Shown here: one piece after another, positions 1 through 5,902 of the stretch
Layout of the letters: each line of letters begins with the position of its first letter
Numbering within the stretch: position 1 is the first letter of the stretch
Origin: CAYQPF01 sp964419225
GTDB lineage: Bacteria > Cloacimonadota > Cloacimonadia > Cloacimonadales > CAYQPF01
Length of the DNA: 12,849 nucleotides
Direction: 5' to 3'
Assembly: GCA_964419225.1 (NCBI GenBank)
Contig: CAYQPF010000148.1
Span: forward strand, 1 to 12,849
Program-made: the position numbers and the translations under genes
Notes under the pieces: model-generated
Told to the model about the DNA's origin: nothing
The model's database searches: none
The model's input: the letters and a program-made list of their open reading frames with translations, nothing else

Positions 1-111
1 TATTTGATTTCCGTTTATTGAATAGGTTGGTGCTTTGGTGGTGGTTCGGGTTTCACTTGCAAAAGTTAAACTGGTTGGTTTTCCTTCACCTGGGAATGAT
101 TTAGAGCTTAT
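1..111 (-). pseudogene. Shifted-frame continuation of the secreted repeat protein
   Basis: Directly after the TAA at 108-110, the -1 frame is open to the window edge and reads SSKSFPGEGKPTSLTF, then ASETRTTTKAPTYSINGNQI. This Ser/Thr-rich text with a PTSLTF segment resembles the start of another Ig/Fn3-type module of such proteins. Adding one C near 113 on the plus strand would make the junction read LLAVTGISSKSFPGEG, giving the second Ig repeat a TG ending that matches the first repeat (AATGQV). It has no start of its own. It is either a genuine frameshift in the genome or an assembly error. Confidence 0.5.
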
Positions 112-1508
112 TCGGTAACTGCTAAAAGAACTTCAGTAGCAGCTGATGAAGTGTGCGATATATTACCGGTAAATGTTCCGGCTGTCGTTGAACTGAAACG
201 AACCGATATTGTTTTGAAGTTGGAAGTAACTACCATCGAATTTGCCCAAGTCGGTGTTTCCTCTGAAGATAACTCGAAATTGGCAGGTGCTGTGATCGTA
301 ATATCATCAGTTAAATCAAAACCTTCAATATCATATGTTTGTTCAGCAGAATAAACGGGATTGAGCAGAGTACCTGTGTTTGCTGTAAATTGGGATAAAG
401 TTGCATCAATCCAAATCTCTCCGGTAACCGCTGCTGTAACTTGACCTGTTGCTGCAATATTTACTAAAGCAGCACCCGTACTGGTAAGAACTATATTTCC
501 ATTATAAGTTCCAACCGTTGTTCCTGCTAACCTGACATAAACCGGACCGTTATAGGTTGGTGCTAAAGATAAGGTTGTCGTCCAGGGAGCAGCATTCGTT
601 GTTGAATACTCATAACCGGATAAAGCTGCTACCGCTATGTTAGCGGTTAAATTTGACCCGGTAACAGTAAATGACTGAGCTGCAGAAGGGGTCCCTGTTG
701 GTGTAGTAAAGGGTATTAAAGTTCCGGTTGTACCTATAGTAGGCGTAGGAGTTCCGCTTGGGAAGATGTCTGCCCAAGTTGTTCCAACACGGATTCCGTC
801 ATACAGTGCTGCTGGAGAATATGTTCCTTGGCGTAAACAAATTGATGCTAATCCGGTTGTTGTTTCATTTGCAGTGTCTGCTGCTCCTATCATAAGATCA
901 GCAGCTGGTTCTGTGCCATTTGTTGCCGGATTTACCCAGAAACGGACTTCATCATTTTTTATACCTTCAATAAAACTGTATTTCATAACACATAGATATG
1001 TGGTTCCTAAATCATAATTGTATCCTGTCCATTGAATAACAGCAGGAGTTGTAGATGATCTGCTGATACCAAAACGATATTTGTTGGGATCAACAGTATC
1101 TTTCTGGATATAAAGTCTTCCAAAAAACGTAGATACAGCAGTACCTGAAGTTCCACCAAAGTGTAAGATATAGTCCTGAGTTGTATTTGGTGTAGAAGCA
1201 GCATTAAACATAAAACCAACAAAAAGTTCACCTGTTGATGTAGCTGTAAATCCTTTATTGATGTCTTCTCCTGATGCTGTACATTGACCTGCCAAACCAA
1301 TACCTGATGAAGAATAACCAGTAAAAGTTAACCCTGAGTTTGCAACAGTCCAAGGATTTGTGGTTCCACTGTGTGCTGTCCAGCCATTAGCAGTTAAATT
1401 TGTTCCTGCTGTATAACTGAAATTATCTTCAAGTAGAAGTGTACCCCAAAGGCCGTTGAAGCCTAGAAGGGATAGCATTAAAAGCATGAGAATAGTTGTT
1501 TTTTTCAT
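108..1508 (-). CDS. Secreted ConA-like / Ig-like repeat protein, 3' end disrupted
   Basis: This is a 466-residue secreted protein of unknown function. Residues 1-22 form a signal peptide (MKKTTILMLLMLSLLGFNGL start). Residues about 26-250 resemble a ConA/laminin-G-like jelly roll of the kind common in FCB secreted proteins, opening LLEDNFSYTAGTNLTANGW and closing LYDGIRVGTTWADIFP. Two successive Ig-like repeats follow, about 258-360 and 366-465, sharing the pattern 'VRLAGTTVGTYNGNI' / 'VRFSSTTAGTFTGNI'. The start is supported by AGGAG at 1516-1520, 7 nt upstream. The frame closes at TAA 108-110 just where the second repeat should end, but plausible coding continues in another frame to position 1, so the true protein is probably longer and lost its C-terminal part to a one-base deletion. 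A carbohydrate- or surface-binding role is inference only. Confidence 0.8.
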   Translation of the reverse strand: MKKTTILMLLMLSLLGFNGLWGTLLLEDNFSYTAGTNLTANGWTAHSGTTNPWTVANSGLTFTGYSSSGIGLAGQCTASGEDINKGFTATSTGELFVGFMFNAASTPNTTQDYILHFGGTSGTAVSTFFGRLYIQKDTVDPNKYRFGISRSSTTPAVIQWTGYNYDLGTTYLCVMKYSFIEGIKNDEVRFWVNPATNGTEPAADLMIGAADTANETTTGLASICLRQGTYSPAALYDGIRVGTTWADIFPSGTPTPTIGTTGTLIPFTTPTGTPSAAQSFTVTGSNLTANIAVAALSGYEYSTTNAAPWTTTLSLAPTYNGPVYVRLAGTTVGTYNGNIVLTSTGAALVNIAATGQVTAAVTGEIWIDATLSQFTANTGTLLNPVYSAEQTYDIEGFDLTDDITITAPANFELSSEETPTWANSMVVTSNFKTISVRFSSTTAGTFTGNISHTSSAATEVLLAVTE

Positions 1509-1547
1509 AATTTATCTCCTTTTTTATTCCATATTTTTCCATTATGA

Positions 1548-1578
1548 CAAATTTAACTTTTTTTCTTTAAGTGTCAAA
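1548..1578 (-). promoter_or_regulatory. Bacteroidetes-type promoter (TTTG-N19-TAAATTTG)
   Basis: Read on the minus strand, TTTG (1575-1578) is followed after exactly 19 nt by TAAATTTG (1548-1555). This fits the TTTG / TAnnTTTG pattern described for the primary sigma factor of Bacteroidetes. It would place transcription start about 30-35 nt before the ATG at 1508. Read as a sigma-70 promoter, the TTGACA at 1572-1577 has only AAATTT at 17-nt spacing, which is a poorer fit. Confidence 0.45.
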
Positions 1579-1725
1579 TGAATTATTCTTTATTTTTGGA
1601 TGCTTTTGTGAAATTTTGTTAATATTCTGACATGATAAAAAGTTCAACATTCCAGTCTTAGGTTTTCTACCTATCCCAAATCCTTTTCCCTCAACAACAA
1701 CCAGATTTTATATAGATATTGTCCC

Positions 1726-1760
1726 CAACTCTCAACTCTCAATTTTCAACTCTCAACTAA
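1726..1760. repeat. 7-bp tandem repeat, five units
   Basis: On the plus strand there are five units in perfect 7-bp phase: CAACTCT at 1726, 1733 and 1747, CAATTTT at 1740 and CAACTAA at 1754. On the minus strand the unit reads AGAGTTG, so consecutive units create TGA in successive frames. A sixth degenerate unit may be 1761-1767. Confidence 0.85.
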
Positions 1761-1773
1761 TTAGGCCTCTCTT

Positions 1774-1817
1774 TAGCTCCTTAATAGCACCTTACTAGCT
1801 GCTTACTATTTGCCTGC
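1774..1817. repeat. 11-bp tandem repeat, three to four units
   Basis: Units on the plus strand are TAGCTCCTTAA (1774-1784), TAGCACCTTAC (1785-1795) and TAGCTGCTTAC (1796-1806). A degenerate fourth is TATTTGCCTGC (1807-1817). The phase is exactly 11 bp, and the unit differs from the neighbouring arrays in length and sequence. Confidence 0.75.
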
Positions 1818-1842
1818 GGGTTTCAATAATTTTCCATCTCCC

Positions 1843-1878
1843 GTCCATTTAGTCCATATTGTCCCTATAGTCCATCAA
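1843..1878. repeat. 9-bp tandem repeat, four units
   Basis: Units on the plus strand are GTCCATTTA (1843), GTCCATATT (1852), GTCCCTATA (1861) and GTCCATCAA (1870). Every unit starts with GTCC in perfect 9-bp phase. The last unit overlaps the next (7-bp) array by three bases. Confidence 0.85.
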
Positions 1879-1903
1879 CTCACGACTCAAGATTCAAGAC
1901 TCC
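1876..1903. repeat. 7-bp tandem repeat spanning a stop codon
   Basis: Units on the plus strand are CAACTCA (1876), CGACTCA (1883), AGATTCA (1890) and AGACTCC (1897). The TGA stop of the sensor gene (1894-1896) lies inside the third unit, and the array continues into the last codons of the gene. On the minus strand the first two units after the gene carry TGA. Confidence 0.8.
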
Positions 1904-3315
1904 AATACTCTCTTAACCTCCTGAACCATATTATCCACTTTAAAAGGCTTGCTGATTACTCCGTCAAACTCAAAACTCTTATACTCAGACATGATTGGAT
2001 CATTTGAATACCCACTCGATACTATCGCCTTGATTGCTTTATCTGTCTGCCTGATGATTTTCACGGTTTCTTTCCCGCCCATACCACCAGGGACAGTTAA
2101 ATCAACTATGATCAAATCGAAAGGGTTCTCTTCTTTTTTTGCTAAATTGTAGAGATCAAGAGCTTCCTGACCATCTCCGGCTACGACTATCTCATATCCG
2201 AAAGTTTTCAGAATATTCGTAACAAGATTTCTCAACATCAGCTCATCATCCATAAACAGAATTTTCTTGTTTTTGAGTGATTTTTCATGCTGATGTGCTG
2301 TCTCAGAGTGGTGAGTTACTGCAGATTCAGTTTGTACTGCCGGTAAATATATCTCAAAAACAGTTCCTTCACCAAGTTCTGAAGATACTGTTATCAAACC
2401 ATCATGCTTTCTGATGATTGAATAACAAATAGAAAGACCAAGCCCACTACCTTGTCTTTTTGTTGAAAAATAGGGATCAAATATCTTTTTGATAAATTTT
2501 GAGGGAATGCCTATACCATTGTCAGAGATGCTTATTTTTAAATATGTGCCATTTTTCAGACCCGGGATATCATTATATTGATAATTAAAGTTCCTGGCTT
2601 TAATTTGAATTGTCCCTCCATCCGGCATTGCCTGATCGGCATTAATGATCATGTTTTGGACTACCTGACTAATTTGCCCTTTGTCAATGTAAACCATCCA
2701 GAGTTCCTCAGGAAAATCATAATTACATTTAGTTTTAGAACCTCTTAAAACGAAGTCTGCCGAATCCATTATTATGTCATTGATTATGGTATTTTCTCTA
2801 ATTGGCTCCCCGCCTTTAGAAAAAGTAAGTAATTGTTTGGTTAGATCTTTTGCCCTCAACGTCGCTTTTTCAGCTTCAGTTAAAAGCTGGTATTTGTTAT
2901 CTGTAGGCAGAATATCATATTTTAACAGGGAAATATTTCCCAGAATGGCAGTAAGAATATTATTGAAATCATGTGCAATTCCACCAGCTAAAATCCCAAT
3001 CGATTCGAGCTTTCTGTTCTTCTGCATCTCATCTTCGATTCTTATTCTTTCTGAAATATCCCTTATAAAGGTTTGATAATTACCGTCCGGCATCATTCTG
3101 GTATTCATCTCAATTTGTACTGTTGAACTGTCTTTACGCGTCAATAACCTCTCATTCCTTACAATGAGTCCCTGCTTAAGAAGATCATATCTCCAGGGTG
3201 TTCTTTTTAACTCTTCCTCGGTAAAAAATAAGGAGATCGATTTTCCTAACATTTCTTCCTTGGTAATTCCTGTCAACACCTCGGCCGGGAGGTTCGCACC
3301 TATGTTAAGTCCCAA
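1894..3315 (-). CDS. Hybrid histidine kinase, C-terminal half (PAS-HisKA-HATPase-REC)
   Basis: Soluble hybrid histidine kinase with no membrane segment. PAS occupies about residues 1-92. The HisKA helix has phospho-accepting H115 in GGIAHDFNN. The HATPase has its N box near 221-226, DNGIGIP (265-271), FDPYFSTK (279-286) and GSGLGLS (289-295). The C-terminal receiver domain (350-473) has D356/D357, phospho-accepting D405, S433/S434 and K456. All catalytic residues are present. The assigned start is a TTG without a Shine-Dalgarno. The same frame is open upstream to TAA 3364-3366 and encodes the beginning of the PAS (ESNKKLATDSKIIGKS), and beyond that stop the frame continues as the gene at 3364-4818. 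I therefore read it as the second half of one 974-position sensor broken by a nonsense codon. If expressed alone it would lack the PAS start and the upstream input domains. Confidence 0.85.
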   Translation of the reverse strand: MGLNIGANLPAEVLTGITKEEMLGKSISLFFTEEELKRTPWRYDLLKQGLIVRNERLLTRKDSSTVQIEMNTRMMPDGNYQTFIRDISERIRIEDEMQKNRKLESIGILAGGIAHDFNNILTAILGNISLLKYDILPTDNKYQLLTEAEKATLRAKDLTKQLLTFSKGGEPIRENTIINDIIMDSADFVLRGSKTKCNYDFPEELWMVYIDKGQISQVVQNMIINADQAMPDGGTIQIKARNFNYQYNDIPGLKNGTYLKISISDNGIGIPSKFIKKIFDPYFSTKRQGSGLGLSICYSIIRKHDGLITVSSELGEGTVFEIYLPAVQTESAVTHHSETAHQHEKSLKNKKILFMDDELMLRNLVTNILKTFGYEIVVAGDGQEALDLYNLAKKEENPFDLIIVDLTVPGGMGGKETVKIIRQTDKAIKAIVSSGYSNDPIMSEYKSFEFDGVISKPFKVDNMVQEVKRVLES

Positions 3316-3363
3316 TGATTTCCCAATTATTTTGGAATCTGTGGCTAACTTTTTGTTGGATTC

Positions 3364-3366
3364 TTA
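3364..3366 (-). other. In-frame TAA splitting one sensor gene
   Basis: Both flanking reading frames are identical: residues ...EEELTNANNY, then TAA, then ESNKKLATDSKII..., then the PAS-kinase part. A single T-to-A change from TTA (Leu) would explain the stop. The 48 nt between this stop and the TTG at 3315 have no Shine-Dalgarno and no ATG. Confidence 0.7.
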
Positions 3367-4818
3367 ATAATTGTTGGCATTGGTAAGCTCTTCTTCAATT
3401 GTTTTAAGATCAGTGATAAATCTGGCCTGTTGAACATTTTGTACAGCAAGTTTAGACATCTGAGATGTAATAAGATCGAGAGCTTTAGTAATCTTTTTGA
3501 ACTGTTCTGCAGGCATTTTTCTCAAGATACTAAGGCCATAATCTATATCTGAAGACAACGCTCCAATTGATAAACAGTATTCTCTTATAGTTTCAATATC
3601 AGTGGTTTCATCTGCAACCTGTCCAATCAGCCAATTAGCTAAGTGATTATCTCCTACAAAAATGCTGGTGCCGGCATCCCAAAGCCCGGCATTCAAACAC
3701 TTATGCGATATTGGTCCATCCTTATATATACGGCCGTTGATACCATCTGAATACAAACAGTTAGCTAAACCGGCTTCTGTCTTTTTTATCACATTCTCGC
3801 ATAAAAATGATGTATTACTGGGTTTTGTAATCGCGTTACCCTGAGGATCTGTAATTAAAGAGGCGACTCCTGTAGCCTCTGCAAACGCATCCTGGATCTT
3901 TTGTAACTCATCAATATTGAAAATATCATTAATATTATAAACACTCTCTTCGCTAAGAGGTTTTGTTAATGCCAATAAACGACTTTCCAGAGTTTCATTT
4001 AGTGCTTTTAGACTTTTTTCACTTTCTGCTAAAGCTAAATATGCGTTTTTAGTTTCTGTAATATCCAGATTCATCCCAATTATCCCGCTGATTTCACCTT
4101 TAACTCTATAAGGCGATACTACAGAATGTACTGTTCGTGTGCTATTATCGGGTAATTTCTCTTGATATTCTGATTTCACCACTTTGCCTGTGTAAGCCAA
4201 TGCATTGTTTTCTAACCACTTTACCTTAGTTGTTCCGGGAACATCATTTTCCTCGATAACAGTACCTGTAATATTACCCCAGGTTTCCAGGGATACTTTG
4301 CTTTGCAGGATCACCTTACCGGAATTATCCCTGGCCCAAAAATCCGTCGGTAAATGTTCCAAAATTGAACTAAAAAGTGCCTTGTTCTCTAAAAGTTCAT
4401 TTTCATTCTGTTTTAATTCCTTTTGCGTTTCAAAGAGTTTTAAAGCTATTTTTATGGAAGCAAAAAGAATGTTTTCACCTGAATCCTTCAAAATATACCC
4501 ATAAGAAGGTATTTTTTCAATTCTATGTACAATTTCAGGATGGTCATAATTGGTTAAGAAAATTATCGGTAAATTAAACTTCTGTAATATATTAAATGCC
4601 AAATCAAGGCCATTATCTTCTTTCAAAATAATGTCCATCAAAATTAGATCTATATGCTGTGTATCTATATAATGCCATGCTGTCAGGGCATCAGGTGCAT
4701 GAAAAATCTTAAATCCAAATGTGGTCAAAATCTCTATTTCTTTCAAAGCAATTATTCTCTCGTCTTCAACTAAAAGAATACTGTAATTTGACGGAACAAA
4801 ATTTATGTTCTTCTTCAC
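3364..4818 (-). CDS. REC-PAS-PocR sensor, N-terminal half of a split hybrid kinase
   Basis: 484 residues, cytoplasmic. The receiver domain (about 12-130) has E18/D19, phospho-accepting D62 (LILMDI), T89 and K111. A PAS domain with its C-terminal cap lies at about 145-258. A coiled-coil linker of about 260-285 follows. A PocR ligand-sensing domain spans about 300-465, with family-typical cysteines C340, C354 and C374 (SHKCLNAGLWD) and the IGQV turn. A further coil (IEEELTNANN) ends at the stop and in an intact protein would lead into the next PAS. The start is GTG at 4818, because GGAGG (4824-4828) lies 5 nt upstream. The ATG at 4822 is in a short closed frame. The gene is divergent from the solute-binding protein at 5011. 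PocR domains are thought to bind small metabolites; the ligand here is unknown. Confidence 0.85.
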   Translation of the reverse strand: MKKNINFVPSNYSILLVEDERIIALKEIEILTTFGFKIFHAPDALTAWHYIDTQHIDLILMDIILKEDNGLDLAFNILQKFNLPIIFLTNYDHPEIVHRIEKIPSYGYILKDSGENILFASIKIALKLFETQKELKQNENELLENKALFSSILEHLPTDFWARDNSGKVILQSKVSLETWGNITGTVIEENDVPGTTKVKWLENNALAYTGKVVKSEYQEKLPDNSTRTVHSVVSPYRVKGEISGIIGMNLDITETKNAYLALAESEKSLKALNETLESRLLALTKPLSEESVYNINDIFNIDELQKIQDAFAEATGVASLITDPQGNAITKPSNTSFLCENVIKKTEAGLANCLYSDGINGRIYKDGPISHKCLNAGLWDAGTSIFVGDNHLANWLIGQVADETTDIETIREYCLSIGALSSDIDYGLSILRKMPAEQFKKITKALDLITSQMSKLAVQNVQQARFITDLKTIEEELTNANNY

Positions 4819-4823
4819 TCATC

Positions 4824-4828
4824 CCTCC
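4824..4828 (-). promoter_or_regulatory. Ribosome binding site deciding a GTG start
   Basis: GGAGG on the minus strand lies 5 nt before GTG 4816-4818. It also overlaps the approach to an ATG at 4820-4822, but that frame closes after 18 codons, so GTG is the real start of the sensor. Confidence 0.7.
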
Positions 4829-4961
4829 GATTTGTGATTTGCCTATATTTAAAAAAATGAGCATTGAAAGTCTCTTGTCAAGAAGAATTATTCGTATTCA
4901 CAGAAAATTGCTAAAATCAGCAAATATTCCTGAAAATTATACTTTTCTTTTTAAAAAAAAA

Positions 4962-4989
4962 TTGACAGAAATTTGCACCTTTATAAAAT
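4962..4989 (+). promoter_or_regulatory. Candidate sigma-70-like promoter for the solute-binding protein
   Basis: TTGACA (4962-4967) is followed after 16 nt by TAAAAT (4984-4989), 21 nt before the ATG at 5011. It sits in the divergent region shared with the PocR sensor (4819-5010). On the minus strand that region also has a TTGACA (4876-4881), but without a convincing -10 box. Confidence 0.5.
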
Positions 4990-5010
4990 TAATAAAATTT
5001 GGGAGGAATT

Positions 5011-5757
5011 ATGAAGTGTTTTAAAATCTTATTCTTTGTTTTGTTAATCAGTGTATCTGCACTTTGTGCAGAAGACAAACTGATATTTAATACCCAGGAA
5101 TTCTCACCTTTCAGTTATAGTCAAAATGGAGTAGCTTCAGGTCCTGGTGTTGATATTGTTAATTTAATCGGCAAAAACATTGGAGTGAAAACAGAAGTTA
5201 AAGTACTCCCTTGGACACGAGCTCAAGCGGAAGCTAAGGATGGGCTGGCCAACGGTCTGTTTTTCGTAGGTAAAAATAAAGAGCGAGAAGCTTGGTTAAA
5301 CTTTTCCACACCCGTAGTTGATACTGAATATGGTTTTTTTGTTCTGAAAGAAAATGAAACTAAATTTAGTCCCGATTTTAAAGAATTAGATAACAAAGTT
5401 GTAGCAGTTTATGGTCCATCCAATACTGCAACTTCTTTGCAGGATTTCATTAAAACAAGACAAGGAATCAAGATGGATGAGTCTATTGATGATATCGCAG
5501 CTTTCCGCAAACTCTCTGGCGGTAGATGTGAAGCTGTATATTCCAACAAAGATGTCGGAATAGCCATCATCAAACAACTTAGCCTTAATAATGTGAAATA
5601 TGCCGGAAAACAAAAAGGATTGGTTTACTATATCTCTTTAACTAAAAAAACAGATCCCACCCTGACCAAGAAATTTGAAACTGAACTTGCTAACATCAAA
5701 CAAAATGGAACTTTATTAAAAATATTAACCAAATACCATATGGAAATGAGTAAGTAG
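5011..5757 (+). CDS. Family-3 periplasmic solute-binding protein
   Basis: 248-residue periplasmic binding protein of the SBP_bac_3 type (amino-acid-binding fold). The signal peptide is MKCFKILFFVLLISVSALCA, with likely cleavage before EDK. The cysteine at 19 is not in a good lipobox. The mature domain (about 21-248) shows the family opening LIFNTQEFSPFSY, GPGVDIVNLIGKNIG and the 'PWTRAQAEAKDGLANGLF' helix. Then come NFSTPVVDTEYGFFV, the second lobe with VAVYGPSNTA, and a final GTLLKILTKYH helix. The start is ATG 5011, preceded by GGGAGG (5001-5006); an in-frame TTG at 4999 lies before that site and is rejected. No permease or ATPase is nearby. Its partners in the window are the divergent PocR hybrid sensor and, convergently, a membrane hybrid kinase, so a sensing role is inferred. 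The ligand is unknown. Confidence 0.85.
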   Translation: MKCFKILFFVLLISVSALCAEDKLIFNTQEFSPFSYSQNGVASGPGVDIVNLIGKNIGVKTEVKVLPWTRAQAEAKDGLANGLFFVGKNKEREAWLNFSTPVVDTEYGFFVLKENETKFSPDFKELDNKVVAVYGPSNTATSLQDFIKTRQGIKMDESIDDIAAFRKLSGGRCEAVYSNKDVGIAIIKQLSLNNVKYAGKQKGLVYYISLTKKTDPTLTKKFETELANIKQNGTLLKILTKYHMEMSK

Positions 5758-5824
5758 GTAATTGTTGAACAGTGGGTAGAAAACAGGAAATAGATCTTTA
5801 ACCGCTGTTCCGCGTACCATAGTT

Positions 5825-5852
5825 AAAGGGCAGACATAATTGTCTGCCCTTT
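5825..5852. terminator. Bidirectional intrinsic terminator
   Basis: A perfect 12-bp stem, AAAGGGCAGACA (5825-5836) and TGTCTGCCCTTT (5841-5852), closes a TAAT loop. The A/T ends of the stem give a short U run in either direction. It lies between the convergent solute-binding gene (ends 5757) and kinase gene (ends 5887) and probably serves both. Confidence 0.8.
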
Positions 5853-5860
5853 CTTAATCT

Positions 5861-5902
5861 CTTAACAAACAAATAATAACTTACAACTAACAACTATTCA
5901 AG
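5861..5902. repeat. 7-bp degenerate tandem repeat spanning a stop codon
   Basis: Units in 7-bp phase on the plus strand are CTTAACA (5861), AACAAAT (5868), AATAACT (5875), TACAACT (5882), AACAACT (5889) and ATTCAAG (5896). The TAG stop of the kinase (5887-5889) straddles units four and five, and the protein's terminal Ser-Cys comes from repeat bases. Confidence 0.7.

Larger units (their letters stand above)
1509..1893. other. Intergenic region without a gene
   Basis: No convincing coding sequence lies between the start of the secreted protein gene (1508) and the end of the sensor gene (1894). Nearest 1508 are AGGAG (1516-1520) and the candidate promoter (1548-1578). The stretch 1579-1725 shows nothing recognisable. 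From 1726 on it is filled by short tandem repeats of four kinds, listed separately. No clear hairpin terminator for the sensor gene was seen. Confidence 0.6.

Noticed and set aside
1726..1903. CRISPR-like array
   Set aside because: The repeated units are only 7-11 bp and directly abutting, with no spacers of uniform length and no cas genes.
2774..3076. 100-residue plus-strand open frame
   Set aside because: It is antisense to the kinase HisKA/PAS region, whose motifs are clear; no ribosome site or domain supports it.
4999..5010. TTG start four codons earlier for the solute-binding protein
   Set aside because: It would place the GGGAGG ribosome site inside the gene and spoil the signal peptide; ATG 5011 fits both.
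4719..5024. 101-residue plus-strand open frame
   Set aside because: It overlaps the well-supported PocR sensor in antisense, has no ribosome binding site and no recognisable domain.
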